From contig NZ_SNWD01000014.1 in NCBI RefSeq assembly GCF_004361835.1, positions 40,723 through 104,722 on the forward strand: 64,000 nucleotides of DNA. The letters run 5' to 3'. Below, one piece after another: positions 24,744 through 33,343 of the stretch. This DNA is from Stakelama pacifica (GTDB taxonomy: Bacteria; Pseudomonadota; Alphaproteobacteria; Sphingomonadales; Sphingomonadaceae). Made by a program: the position numbers and the translations under genes. Below the pieces are notes generated by a model, which was not told the origin of the DNA, searched no databases, and saw nothing but the letters and a program-made list of their open reading frames with translations. Each line of letters begins with the position of its first letter. Within the stretch, counting starts at the first letter, position 1.

Positions 24744-26765
24744 TTATGCCTCCCAGTTCTGCGGCGGCGGCGCAGCCGGATACAGATTGCGGCGGATACC
24801 GGTCAGCGCGATCAGGCATGCGCGCCGCGCCGCCGGCTCCGCAATGCTTCCCGAAGCGGCGATAGCGGCATCGATGCGCGCCAGCCCCTCATGGTCTTCG
24901 CCGATCACCTGCTCATCCAACAGCGCCAGATAATGACCGCGCACGACCTCCAGCGCATCGCGAAGCTTCACCGCCCGCTCCGCCGCGATTCCGTGGCTCA
25001 GTGACGACAGCTCAGCCGAAGCCAGCCCGACGCGCAGGTCGACCAGCATATCGCGCACCGCCTGCGGATCGCTATTGGCCAGCGCGCCCAGCCGCGGGGT
25101 CAGCAGCCCCAGCCGGTCGAGCATCCGCCCGGTCCACGCCCCGACATTGTCCGCCCGCCGATCGACCATCGCGACCACATCGGCCCAGCCTGCGCGGATC
25201 AGCCGTTTCGCGCTCCAGTCCGCACCCACTGTGCGCAGCAGCCGCGTTGCGAAAAACGCGATGGCAACCCCGCAAAGCTGCGCCAGACTACCGTTGAGGA
25301 ACGATGCGAAATCCGCCGAATAGCGCTCGCCCAGCCCGATCGATCCCAACAGGCCCAGCGCCATGGCAAGCCCTGCCAGCAGCGTCGACGGATTGGCGAT
25401 CAACCTGCCGAACAGCAGCAGCGGCGGGGCCAGCGCTATGGCAAGCACCGCAAATCCGCTGACATGCGGCAACACCCAGAACATATAGAATGCCGAAAGC
25501 GGCAGCGACATCAGCGTGTACAGGAAAAAGCCACGGATCGCTGGCGTCGGATCGTCCAGCCCGGCAAACAGGCTGCAAAACACCGCCACCATCATCGCCG
25601 CGACGCTGCCTTCTGGCCAGGCGGTTCCGATCCAGATCGTGCAGCACAGCAAAATGCCTCCCGCCGCCGCCACGCCTGAACGAAAGGCCGCGCCATGATC
25701 GCGGTGCAGCGGTCGCCGCGCCCTGTCCGACAGCAGCGGCTCGACATCGGGGTTCACCGCGCGCCGGTCGGGCGAGCGAAGCTGATCGCGCAGCAGCCGC
25801 ACCTGCCGATGCAGCCGGATCATCTCGGCCAGCCGCGCCAGCATGCTGAGGCGCAGCAGTTCGCCCGGCGCTTCGCTGCCCACCGGCTCCAGCGCCGCTG
25901 CCCGCGCGCATAACGGCTCCGCCGCTTCCGGGGCCGCACCGCTGCTCAGCCACGCCCGCACATCGGCGAGCAGCGCGGCATCCGGCTCCGGCAATGCATG
26001 GTCGCGCAGCAACAGATGCAGCCGGTCCTCAACCGCGCTCGCCACCGGGAGCAGCATCGACAACCGGTCCTGAAGCGCGCGCACCGTCCGCACGCGCGGC
26101 AACAGGCGCGCGGTATCGAACGGCAGATGCGTCGACATCAGGTGCAGATCGGTGATGTCGGAGGCAAGCCGCCGCCGCTCCTTGTCGAGCGCCTCGCTCG
26201 CCTCGCCCTCCAGCGCACGCGCCGACCAGCGCTCGGCATCGGCGACGAAGCTCTCGACCCGCGCCAGCAATCCCGACGTCACCGATTTGGGCAGCAACAC
26301 GCCATGGATCAGCGCCGCACTCAAAATCCCGATCGTGATTTCCTGCACGCGCAGCGCCGCGATCATGAAGATATTGCCCGGCTCGCTTACGCTCGGAAAA
26401 CCGATGATCGCCGCCGTATACCCGGCGAGCAGCAGCACATAGGAACGCGGTGTCCGGTCGAGCAGCGAAACATAGACGCAAAAGCCGACCCAGAGCGCGA
26501 GCGCGAGCGACAGCAATTCGGGCGCATTGGCCAGATTGGGCACCAATATCACCGTCGCCACCCCGCCCAGCGCGGTGCCGATAACGCGAAACACCGCCTT
26601 TGACCGGACGGCACCCGATTGCGGCTGGCTGACGATATAGGCGGTGATCATCCCCCAATAGGGACGCGGCAGGCCGATGCTCAGCGAAATATACGCCGCC
26701 AGCATCGCGCTCAAAAAGCATTTCAGCGTGAACATCGCGCCGTCGGTGTCGAGCCGCAATTTCAT
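24744..26765 (-). CDS. aaeB: AaeB/FUSC-type aromatic acid exporter
   Basis: The 673-residue inner-membrane protein has the FUSC layout: two blocks of six membrane helices (about 8-160 and 355-490), each followed by a large cytoplasmic helical part. N-terminal LSIGLPRPYWGMITAYIVSQP is the FUSC hallmark. The family exports p-hydroxybenzoate, fusaric acid or related aromatic acids by proton-motive force. It overlaps the marR gene start region by four bases and is followed at once by aaeX, aaeA and nodT, a complete four-part exporter. The specific substrate is not readable. Confidence 0.92.
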   Translation of the reverse strand: MKLRLDTDGAMFTLKCFLSAMLAAYISLSIGLPRPYWGMITAYIVSQPQSGAVRSKAVFRVIGTALGGVATVILVPNLANAPELLSLALALWVGFCVYVSLLDRTPRSYVLLLAGYTAAIIGFPSVSEPGNIFMIAALRVQEITIGILSAALIHGVLLPKSVTSGLLARVESFVADAERWSARALEGEASEALDKERRRLASDITDLHLMSTHLPFDTARLLPRVRTVRALQDRLSMLLPVASAVEDRLHLLLRDHALPEPDAALLADVRAWLSSGAAPEAAEPLCARAAALEPVGSEAPGELLRLSMLARLAEMIRLHRQVRLLRDQLRSPDRRAVNPDVEPLLSDRARRPLHRDHGAAFRSGVAAAGGILLCCTIWIGTAWPEGSVAAMMVAVFCSLFAGLDDPTPAIRGFFLYTLMSLPLSAFYMFWVLPHVSGFAVLAIALAPPLLLFGRLIANPSTLLAGLAMALGLLGSIGLGERYSADFASFLNGSLAQLCGVAIAFFATRLLRTVGADWSAKRLIRAGWADVVAMVDRRADNVGAWTGRMLDRLGLLTPRLGALANSDPQAVRDMLVDLRVGLASAELSSLSHGIAAERAVKLRDALEVVRGHYLALLDEQVIGEDHEGLARIDAAIAASGSIAEPAARRACLIALTGIRRNLYPAAPPPQNWEA

Positions 26766-27220
26766 CCCTGCGCCCCTTCCCCGTCGTCGAGCGCATCGCC
26801 GACCAGATCGAGCACCTCGAGCGCGATGCGAAGCTGATCGTCGCTGACCTGCGCCAGCGCGCGCTCGCGAACCTCACCGATGATCACTTCGACCCGGTCG
26901 GCCATTTCATGCCCTTCGCGTGTCAGATATAGCAGGTTCGCGCGTCCGTCGGTCGGGTCCGGACGACGATCGACCAGCTTCGCCTCGGCAAGCAGGTTGA
27001 GCTGCCGGACGAGCGAAGCATTCTCCACCTCCAGCATCTCGGCCAGCGCGGACTGGCGAATCCCCTCGCCCATCCGGCGGATATACAATACCGGCCACGC
27101 CCCCGCCGCCGACAGCCCGCACGCCGTCAACGCACGATCCGCCGCCCGCCGGGAATTCCGGCCGGCGGGGAGCAAACGCCGGACATATTCCGACTCCATC
27201 TGGATGCGTCGCGTATTCAT
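26762..27220 (-). CDS. MarR-family transcriptional repressor of the efflux operon
   Basis: The 152-residue protein has a winged helix about 45-115: GEGIRQSALAEMLEVENASLVRQLNLL is the HTH, and DPTDGRANLLYLTREG the wing with the usual DxR motif. It is first in the exporter operon and its stop overlaps the aaeB start. A perfect TTAGC-GT-GCTAA palindrome touches its start codon, so it probably represses its own operon and is released by an aromatic acid. There is no ribosome site before the ATG, so the message may be leaderless. Confidence 0.9.
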   Translation of the reverse strand: MNTRRIQMESEYVRRLLPAGRNSRRAADRALTACGLSAAGAWPVLYIRRMGEGIRQSALAEMLEVENASLVRQLNLLAEAKLVDRRPDPTDGRANLLYLTREGHEMADRVEVIIGEVRERALAQVSDDQLRIALEVLDLVGDALDDGEGAQG

Positions 27221-27231
27221 TAGCGTGCTAA
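27220..27231. promoter_or_regulatory. MarR-type operator TTAGC-GT-GCTAA
   Basis: A perfect five-base inverted repeat with two-base spacer lies against the marR start codon. On the minus strand it follows TTGCAA (27252-27257) and a TAGTTA-like -10 at 17-base spacing (27229-27234), so a bound repressor would cover the transcription start. TTAG-N4-CTAA operators are common for MarR proteins. Confidence 0.65.
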
Positions 27232-27624
27232 CTAATATTGCATATATTCAGTTGCAAGAGAAAATCTATTGCGGTGCACAAATGGCTGCGCTGGCCAAAA
27301 TGACGCTAACGATGGATTGCACCCGTACCCTGAACAATTCCGGGTTCGAGGCGCCGCCCACCCCGCCTGCCCGCTGGGTTCCAGCCTTTGCGGGAATGGC
27401 GGCTAAAACCAAGCTGCGTTGATGTGGACCGATCCGCGTATTGCGATCCTCGCCAGCAATCGTCACCCCAGCGAAAGCTGTGGTCTCCGGGGGGGCTTGG
27501 GGAGAACGGCAGCACCTGCAGCAGATGCCAGCTTACGCTGGCATGACGGCGGGGGGATGGATTGCCATCCATGCAGTTTGGTATAAATGCCGCGCCCGAT
27601 ACCCGCGCAGCGGGCGTCCATGCC
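27232..27624. repeat. Gene-poor gap with several REP-like palindromes
   Basis: After the marR promoter, no gene is supported. The gap holds GGTTCCAGCCTTTGCGGGAATG (around 27377-27398), a CACCCCAGCGAAAGCTG half-element near 27466-27482, and the perfect palindrome ATGCCAGC-TTAC-GCTGGCAT at 27525-27544 followed by GACGG. All belong to the GGnnCCnGC...GGGAATGACG class of proteobacterial REP elements. Open frames across it only reflect these repeats. Confidence 0.6.
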
Positions 27625-27933
27625 TCACTCGTTCGAAAGTGCTTTTCGAGCGCCCTCGGCCAGTTCGCAATTCTGGTTAGTACCTTCGCATTGCTGTTCG
27701 AGCATATCGGCGATTTTTCGCTGTTGCCGACGAACATAGGGGTCGCGGCGAATATCGGGCGAATAAACCTGTCTCGCGGATGTTCGCGAGTCCGGGTGAT
27801 CGTTTCGGCTCGCAGGGTCAGCCCCCGAAGGAGCGATCCCGGAATGGCGCGGCACGGACCAGCCGATGACAATCCCGACCATCAGGCATATGCCCGCGAC
27901 GATGGTGATTCTGAGCGGACGAAAAGGTCTCAT
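27625..27933 (-). CDS. Small hypothetical membrane-anchored protein
   Basis: This 102-residue frame has an N-terminal membrane helix (about 8-27, ITIVAGICLMVGIVIGWSV) with basic residues before it, and a charged soluble tail with a helical segment (YVRRQQRKIADMLEQQCEGTNQNCELAEGARKAL) containing two cysteines. Composition and the clean signal-anchor argue for a real gene rather than chance, but it stands alone among repeats and its ribosome site is weak (two in-frame-distance ATGs near 27933). I do not recognise a family. Confidence 0.5.
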   Translation of the reverse strand: MRPFRPLRITIVAGICLMVGIVIGWSVPRHSGIAPSGADPASRNDHPDSRTSARQVYSPDIRRDPYVRRQQRKIADMLEQQCEGTNQNCELAEGARKALSNE

Positions 27934-27990
27934 CGCATCAGCCTATCGCCCTCTGCCGCATCGGCAAGAAATTCGCTTCGTCTCGTATTC

Positions 27991-28375
27991 CGCGAACGCG
28001 GGGGTCCAGAGCCGCAAACGCGCCGCCCGACGCTCTATATTCTCGCCTGCGCAGGAATACGAAAGACACCGCATCCCGACCCAAGCCGGTACCCGCCCGA
28101 ACGCGGAGGTCCAGAGCCGCAAACGCGCCGCCCGACGCTCTGGATTTCCACCTGCGCGGGAATACGAAGGACACCGCACCCCGACCCCGACCCCTACCCC
28201 CGCGAACGCGAGGGTCCAGAGCCGCAACCGCACCACCCACCGTTCTGGATTCCCACCTGCGCGGGAATACGAAGGACACGCACCTCGACCCCGACCCGTA
28301 CCCCCGCGAACGCGGGGGTCCAGAGCCGCAAACGCACCGCCCACCGTTCTGGATTCCCACCTGCGCGGGAATACA
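27991..28375. repeat. Tandem array, 105-bp period, about 3.7 copies
   Basis: Four units begin with GAACGCG at 27994, 28099, 28204 and 28308 (spacings 105, 105, 104). Each carries GGTCCAGAGCCGCAAACGC, then a REP-like palindrome (GGATTCCCACCTGCGCGGGAAT in the better copies), then a CCCCGACCC-rich tract. The first copy is most divergent. The unit is 35 codons long, so several long repeat-containing frames run through it on both strands; none has a plausible start or composition. The array separates the small membrane protein from the OYE gene; together with its flanks (27934-28429) no gene is supported. Confidence 0.85.
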
Positions 28376-28429
28376 GGAGTACGCCGCCCCACGCTTACTG
28401 CATCAAACGGCGGCTCCCCCCCTCACCGA

Positions 28430-29524
28430 TCAATGCGACGGGTCAAGAAACGGATAGTCGGTATATCCTACTTCGCCGCCGCCATAAAAGCTGCTCTGAT
28501 CCTGCGCGTTCAGCGGCGCGCCGATGCGATAGCGTTCGGGAAGGTCGGGATTTGCGATGAACGGGCGGCCGAAACTCACTGCATCGGTATGGCCGTTCGC
28601 GATCATCTTGCTCGCTTTTGCGGCATCATAAGAGCCGTTGCCGATATAGGCACCGGCGAACAGCGGGCGCAGCCGCATCAGCAGGTCGCGTTCTTCGTCC
28701 GACTGGTCCTGCCCGTAAAATTGCTCGACGACATGCAGATAAGCGAGATTCTTGTCCGACAGCGCGCGATACGCCGCGCTGAACGTCGCTTCGCGGTCGC
28801 TATCGCTGATATCGTTCGCCTGACCCAGCGGCGACAGGCGGACGCCCACCCGATCGGCAGGAAACACCGAACATGCGCGATCGATCGCCTCGCTCAGCAG
28901 CCGCAGCCGGTTGTCGACCGACCCGCCATAGTCATCCTCGCGCTTGTTCGTCCCGTCCTGCAAAAACTGGTCGAGCAGATAGCCGTTGGCGCCATGCACC
29001 TCGACCCCGTCAAAGCCGGCAGCCTTTGCACTGCGGGCGGCATTCTCATAATCGTCCAGCGTCTGCGCGATCCCGTCCTTATCGAGCGCCACCGGCTCCG
29101 ATGTCGGTTCGAAGCCGTTCGCGGTAAAGGTCTGCGCATCGGCTGCAATCGCGCTTGCCGATACCGGCTGACGATTATCGGGCAGTAGCGATACATGGCT
29201 GATCCGTCCGACATGCCATAGCTGGCAGAAAATCCGCCCGCCCGCCGCATGGACCGCTTCGGTAATCGGCTTCCATCCTTCGACATGGGCGTCGTCATAA
29301 ATGCCGGGCGTATCGATATAGCCCTTGCCCATCGCCGAAATCTGCGTCGCTTCGGAGATGATGAGCCCTGCCGAGGCGCGCTGGCGATAATATTTCGCTG
29401 CCATGGCGCGCGGGGTGCCGTCGCTTTGCGAGCGGTTGCGGGTCAGCGGTGCCATCCATACCCTGTTGGGACAGGTCAGCGTGCCGATGGTCAGCGGTTC
29501 GAACAAGTTGCTGTATTCGGTCAT
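28430..29524 (-). CDS. Old yellow enzyme family alkene reductase
   Basis: The 364-residue FMN protein has the OYE barrel motifs: WMAPLTRNRSQ near 23-33, GRIFCQLWHVGRISH near 95-109 (substrate and FMN contacts), VEVHGANGYLLDQFLQDGTNKREDDYGG near 175-202, and SFGRPFIANPDLPERY near 325-340. It reduces activated C=C bonds, such as those in enals, enones or N-ethylmaleimide, with NADPH, and related NemA enzymes attack nitrate esters. AGGAAA precedes the start. It follows the disulfide oxidoreductase gene by 15 bases on the same strand, within a set that handles reactive carbonyls. Confidence 0.93.
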   Translation of the reverse strand: MTEYSNLFEPLTIGTLTCPNRVWMAPLTRNRSQSDGTPRAMAAKYYRQRASAGLIISEATQISAMGKGYIDTPGIYDDAHVEGWKPITEAVHAAGGRIFCQLWHVGRISHVSLLPDNRQPVSASAIAADAQTFTANGFEPTSEPVALDKDGIAQTLDDYENAARSAKAAGFDGVEVHGANGYLLDQFLQDGTNKREDDYGGSVDNRLRLLSEAIDRACSVFPADRVGVRLSPLGQANDISDSDREATFSAAYRALSDKNLAYLHVVEQFYGQDQSDEERDLLMRLRPLFAGAYIGNGSYDAAKASKMIANGHTDAVSFGRPFIANPDLPERYRIGAPLNAQDQSSFYGGGEVGYTDYPFLDPSH

Positions 29525-29539
29525 GATATTTCCTGTAAT

Positions 29540-30961
29540 TCAGCCGCCGGACGGGGTGCCCGTATCCTGATCGGCGGGAAGTTCGATAGGGGTCGAGGCG
29601 CAGATCGTGCGCAGCGCCGATTTCAGCCCCTCTTCGATCGTCGGGTGGTAAAAGGGCATTTCGAGCAACTGCGTCGCGGTCTGCCCCTGCTGGATCGCCC
29701 AGGCCAGGATATGGCCGAGATGCTCGCCCGCAGGAGCAATCAGGTCCGCCCCGATCAGCCGCCCGTCGGGCGCTGCGGCATAGAGCGTCAGCTCGCCCTC
29801 GTTGCGTCCTTCGACCCGCGCCCGGCCCTGATCGTCGAAGCTCGCATTGCCGGTCACCGCGCCATCTTCTTCCGCGCTGCCGATGCTGACCAGCGGGGGT
29901 TCGGTAAAAGTGATCGCGAAGTTGACGTAGCGCTCGGTGCTGATCGTCGCGGGCAGAGCGGAGGCATTGCGCCCGGCAATCGCCCCGTCATGCGATGCCT
30001 CGTGCAGCAGCGGCACATCGGCGGCGACATCGCCCGCCAGAAACACCGAAGACCCGCCGCATCGCATGGTTTCGCGGTCGTGCAGCGGCACGCCATGCTC
30101 ATCGCATTCCAGCCCCGCCTTTTCGAGATCGAGGCCGTCCAGCACCGGCGGTCTGCCGACCGCAACGAGCACCTTCTCCACCTCGATTTCGCCGCTGCCA
30201 TTGCCGCTCCACGCGACACGGGCGCCAACTTCGCAGGGTGAAGCGTCAACTTCGACACCCAGATGCACGTCAACATCGGCCTCGATCACGGCGCAAAGTG
30301 CGGCATGCACCTTCGGACAGCGGACCTTGCCCATCCGCTGCGACTGGTCGAACAGCGTCACTTTCGTCCCAAGCCGCGCAAAAGCTTGCGCAAGCTCCAG
30401 TCCGATCGGTCCCGACCCGACCACCGCCATGCTCTTCGGCAGGTCCTCCAGCTCGAAAATCGTGCGGTTCGTAAGTGCACACGCACCCAGCTTGTCGAAT
30501 GGTGTCGGCATTGCGGGCGCCGATCCGGTCGCAATGACGATCGCCTTCGCCTCGACCGTACGCCCGTCATCCAGCGCGAGCGTATTCGACCCCGAAAAGC
30601 GCGCTTTTGCGCGGATGCGGATGCCTTTTGGGATGTCCTCGATCGATTCCCGCGTCAGCCGGGCGAAGCGATCGCGCTCTTCGCGAACCCGGTTCATGAC
30701 CGCCGGGCCGTCGACGCGAACTTCGCCCGCATCGATCCCGAACAGCCCTGCCCGCGCCACCTCATGCCGCGCCTTCGCCGCCGCAATCACCAGTTTGGAG
30801 GGCATGCAGCCATAATTGGCGCAAAGCGTCCCGATAAATTCGGGGTCGATCAGCAGCGTTTTCGCGCCGTTCTTGCGCGCCGAGCGCTCGGCGGCGAGGC
30901 CGGCAGTGCCGGCCCCGACCACCGCAACGTCGCAGGAAAGCACGGGTTTTTCCGCGCTCAT
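29540..30961 (-). CDS. Class I pyridine nucleotide-disulfide oxidoreductase (lipoamide dehydrogenase-like)
   Basis: The 473-residue flavoenzyme has the FAD motif GAGTAGLAAE near residue 17, the redox-active pair in LCANYGCMPSK (C-x4-C), the NAD(P) motif GSGPIGLELAQAFARLG near 172-188, and the C-terminal histidine-glutamate FYHPTIEEGL that completes the active site across the dimer. Family members reduce lipoamide, mercury, glutathione or other disulfides. GTLCANYGC differs from the GGTCLNVGC of true lipoamide dehydrogenase, and no 2-oxoacid dehydrogenase genes are adjacent, so its substrate is open. Start overlaps the aldehyde dehydrogenase stop by four bases. Confidence 0.88.
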   Translation of the reverse strand: MSAEKPVLSCDVAVVGAGTAGLAAERSARKNGAKTLLIDPEFIGTLCANYGCMPSKLVIAAAKARHEVARAGLFGIDAGEVRVDGPAVMNRVREERDRFARLTRESIEDIPKGIRIRAKARFSGSNTLALDDGRTVEAKAIVIATGSAPAMPTPFDKLGACALTNRTIFELEDLPKSMAVVGSGPIGLELAQAFARLGTKVTLFDQSQRMGKVRCPKVHAALCAVIEADVDVHLGVEVDASPCEVGARVAWSGNGSGEIEVEKVLVAVGRPPVLDGLDLEKAGLECDEHGVPLHDRETMRCGGSSVFLAGDVAADVPLLHEASHDGAIAGRNASALPATISTERYVNFAITFTEPPLVSIGSAEEDGAVTGNASFDDQGRARVEGRNEGELTLYAAAPDGRLIGADLIAPAGEHLGHILAWAIQQGQTATQLLEMPFYHPTIEEGLKSALRTICASTPIELPADQDTGTPSGG

Positions 30962-32334
30962 GCGATGGTGATCGCCTTGATATTGACGAACTCCTTCAGC
31001 CCTTCTTCGCCATGCTCCCGGCCATAGCCCGATCCCTTCACACCGCCGAACGGCATATCGGGGGTCGCGACGTTGAAGGTGTTGATGAACACCATGCCGG
31101 TATCGAAATATTTGCCCGCAAGCTCCCGTGCACGCTCGGTATTTTTCGAGAAAATGCCGCCGCCAAGGCCATAGCGGCTGGAATTGGCGATGCGCATCGC
31201 ATCTTCATCATCCTCGGCCCGGATGATCGACGCCACCGGCCCGAACAGCTCATCGTCATACGCAGGCTGCCCCGGCGCGACATCCACCAGCACCGTAGCG
31301 GGATAGAACCAGCCCTTGCGGTCTGGAATCTCACCACCGACCAGCACGCGCGCGCCCTTCTCGACGCTTTGCTCCACCTGCTGATGCAGCTGATCGCGCT
31401 GCCTTTTGGTGACCATCGGCCCGAGTTGCGTTTCGCCTTCGCGCGGATCGCCCATCCGAATCGCACCGAATTTTTCGGCATAACGCTCGACAAAAGCGTC
31501 ATAATTTTTCTTCGTGACGATGAACCGCTTGGCGTTCACACAGGTCTGACCGTTATTGTACAGCCGCCCCTTCACACAGGTATCGACCGCGACATCCAGA
31601 TCGGCATCGTCAAGCACCAGATACGCATCGTTGGACCCCAGTTCGAGCACCGTCTTCTTGACCACCGACGCCGCTTTCTGGCCGACGATCTTGCCCGCTT
31701 TGTCGCTGCCGGTCAGCGTGACGCCGCGCACCAGATCGTTTTCGATAATCTTGTCCGACTGATCGTGATCGATCACCAGCACGCCGAACAATCCCTGGGG
31801 AAGCCCTGCCTTTTCATAGATAACGCGCAGCAGCAGCCCGCTACCGGTGCACGGCTCGGCATGTTTCAGCAGCACGCCGTTACCCGCCATCAGGCTGGCG
31901 ATCGAATAGCGGATCGCCTGATAGGCAGGGAAATTCCATGGCTGAATGCCATAGATCACGCCCATCGGCGAATGGGTGACCACGCCCTTGCCCTTCGGCA
32001 CCTGACGCTCCTGATCGGCAAGCACTTTCGGCCCATTTTCGGCAGTATATTCGCAGATCGCGGCGCAAAGCTCGACCTCGCCCTTCGCATCGCGCAGCAG
32101 CTTGCCGACTTCGCGGGTCATCAGCTCTGCCAGTTCCTCCTTCGTATTGCGAAGCTCACCGGCAATCGCATTGATGACCTTCGCGCGATCCTCAAGGCTG
32201 CGCAGCCGCCATTCGAGATGCGCCTCATGGCTTTTGCGAACGATGTCTGCGGCCTCGTCATCGGAAATATAGGTATAGGTCTGGACGGTTTCCTCGGTCA
32301 GCGGATTGACCGTTTCGAACTGTGTATCAGCCAT
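30958..32334 (-). CDS. NAD(P)-dependent succinate-semialdehyde dehydrogenase family protein
   Basis: Starting at 32334 gives 458 residues, the size of YneI/Sad-type enzymes, with GAGAGA upstream; a longer frame has an unlikely basic N-terminus. The cysteine nucleophile is in NNGQTCVNAKRF (near residue 262), the glutamate in VLELGSNDAYLV, and cofactor-binding motifs in GVIYGIQPWNFPAYQ and TGSDKAGK. It oxidises succinate semialdehyde or similar aldehydes. It forms one transcript with the downstream disulfide oxidoreductase and OYE genes. Confidence 0.9.
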   Translation of the reverse strand: MADTQFETVNPLTEETVQTYTYISDDEAADIVRKSHEAHLEWRLRSLEDRAKVINAIAGELRNTKEELAELMTREVGKLLRDAKGEVELCAAICEYTAENGPKVLADQERQVPKGKGVVTHSPMGVIYGIQPWNFPAYQAIRYSIASLMAGNGVLLKHAEPCTGSGLLLRVIYEKAGLPQGLFGVLVIDHDQSDKIIENDLVRGVTLTGSDKAGKIVGQKAASVVKKTVLELGSNDAYLVLDDADLDVAVDTCVKGRLYNNGQTCVNAKRFIVTKKNYDAFVERYAEKFGAIRMGDPREGETQLGPMVTKRQRDQLHQQVEQSVEKGARVLVGGEIPDRKGWFYPATVLVDVAPGQPAYDDELFGPVASIIRAEDDEDAMRIANSSRYGLGGGIFSKNTERARELAGKYFDTGMVFINTFNVATPDMPFGGVKGSGYGREHGEEGLKEFVNIKAITIA

Positions 32335-32380
32335 ATTCTCTCTCATCTTTCTGCAAATATTCGGGGTGCGGTGCGGCACG

Positions 32381-33139
32381 TCAGCCGTGCGCCGCGCGAT
32401 GCTTTTCGAGCGTCTTCTCAACGCGCGACAATGCGTTCAGAATTTCGGACCGCCACCCGCCTTCATCGAGGTCGCGGATGGCGGAATGCGCCGTGCAGAC
32501 AGCAGGGGTGCCCGACCAGCGCCCGGCCAGATCGCGCGCCCATTCGGCATAGGCATCGGCCGCGCCGGGTTCTGGTTTCAACGCCTTGGCAAGCATCGGA
32601 TGGAAGCGCAGCCTGCCCGACACCAGCGGCTTCAACAGCCCCGGCGCTTCGAACGAATTGAGCGTATCATCGACATGCACCACGCCGCTCTCGCGATGCC
32701 GCGTGAGCACCGAGGAGACATGGACGCTTTCGTCGTCGCTGATAAAATCCACCCCATCGGGGATGGAAAATTCCAGCGTATCGGCAAATTCCGCCTGCAA
32801 TGCCGCATCTTCGGTACGAAGCGGATCCCAGGGAAGATCGGGCAGTTTGTCATGATGGCGCTGCGTTCCGATCAGCCTGGCATGCGGCGCAACCGCGCGG
32901 ATGGAGCGGCAGTGCAGCGTATGAAACGGATGGACGTTGATAACCGCCTCAATCGCTTTCCCGCCATCGGTCAGCGCATGCAACGGCTGCCGGTCCTCCT
33001 CACGAAGCTCGCAACTGTCGATGAGCAGAAAGCGACCGCCCGGCCGGCGGACGAGCGACATCTGCGTACCGATGTTGATCAGCCCGGCAATCCGGAAATC
33101 ACCGCGGAGATTCCAGAAACCTTCGCCCAGACGCCGCAT
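32381..33139 (-). CDS. Metallo-beta-lactamase-fold-like protein with degenerate metal site
   Basis: The 252-residue protein reads as an MBL-fold: NIGTQMSLVRRPGGRFLLIDSC at the N-terminus is the usual strand pair, and VINVHPFHTLHC (near 72-83) sits where HxHxDH metal ligands belong but lacks the full motif. A later HVDDTLN and TAHSAIRD also match the fold in position. The ATG at 33139 is preceded by AGGAGG at 11 bases; a GTG four codons upstream would overlap that site. It may be a catalytically inactive or differently liganded member. It lies 46 bases upstream of the aldehyde dehydrogenase gene and may be its operon leader. Confidence 0.7.
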   Translation of the reverse strand: MRRLGEGFWNLRGDFRIAGLINIGTQMSLVRRPGGRFLLIDSCELREEDRQPLHALTDGGKAIEAVINVHPFHTLHCRSIRAVAPHARLIGTQRHHDKLPDLPWDPLRTEDAALQAEFADTLEFSIPDGVDFISDDESVHVSSVLTRHRESGVVHVDDTLNSFEAPGLLKPLVSGRLRFHPMLAKALKPEPGAADAYAEWARDLAGRWSGTPAVCTAHSAIRDLDEGGWRSEILNALSRVEKTLEKHRAAHG

Positions 33140-33161
33140 TTTCGCTTGCACCTCCTGTAGC

Positions 33162-33182
33162 GCGGGACGAAGCCCGTCCCGC
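33162..33182 (-). promoter_or_regulatory. Leader hairpin GCGGGAC-N7-GTCCCGC before the MBL-like gene
   Basis: A perfect seven-base stem with a seven-base loop ends five bases before the AGGAGG of the downstream minus-strand gene. It could affect translation or be a remnant repeat; nothing else marks it as a known riboswitch. Confidence 0.3.
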
Positions 33183-33343
33183 TGTCGGCATGATGGTGCA
33201 ATAAAGAGCGAACGGGGCGCAGGTTCCTTCGCTGCGCCTGCTTCGACAAGCGGGTATGTCGTGCGCGATTGATATTCGAACGATCTAAATCACCGGTTTG
33301 CGGGGATTCGTCAGTCGCGAGGCTCTCCGACCGGGCGCGCGAA

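Noticed and set aside
27306..27872. A 188-codon minus-strand frame in the repeat gap
   Set aside because: Its C-terminal half translates REP elements (WNPAGRRGG-type peptides), which is typical of spurious frames.
27991..28375. CRISPR array
   Set aside because: The whole 105-bp unit repeats, with no unique spacers, no 25-40 base direct repeat and no cas genes.
27866..29188. A 440-codon plus-strand frame with repeating NAGVQSRKRAARRS-like peptides
   Set aside because: The repeats come from the 105-bp tandem array, and the rest is antisense to the OYE gene.
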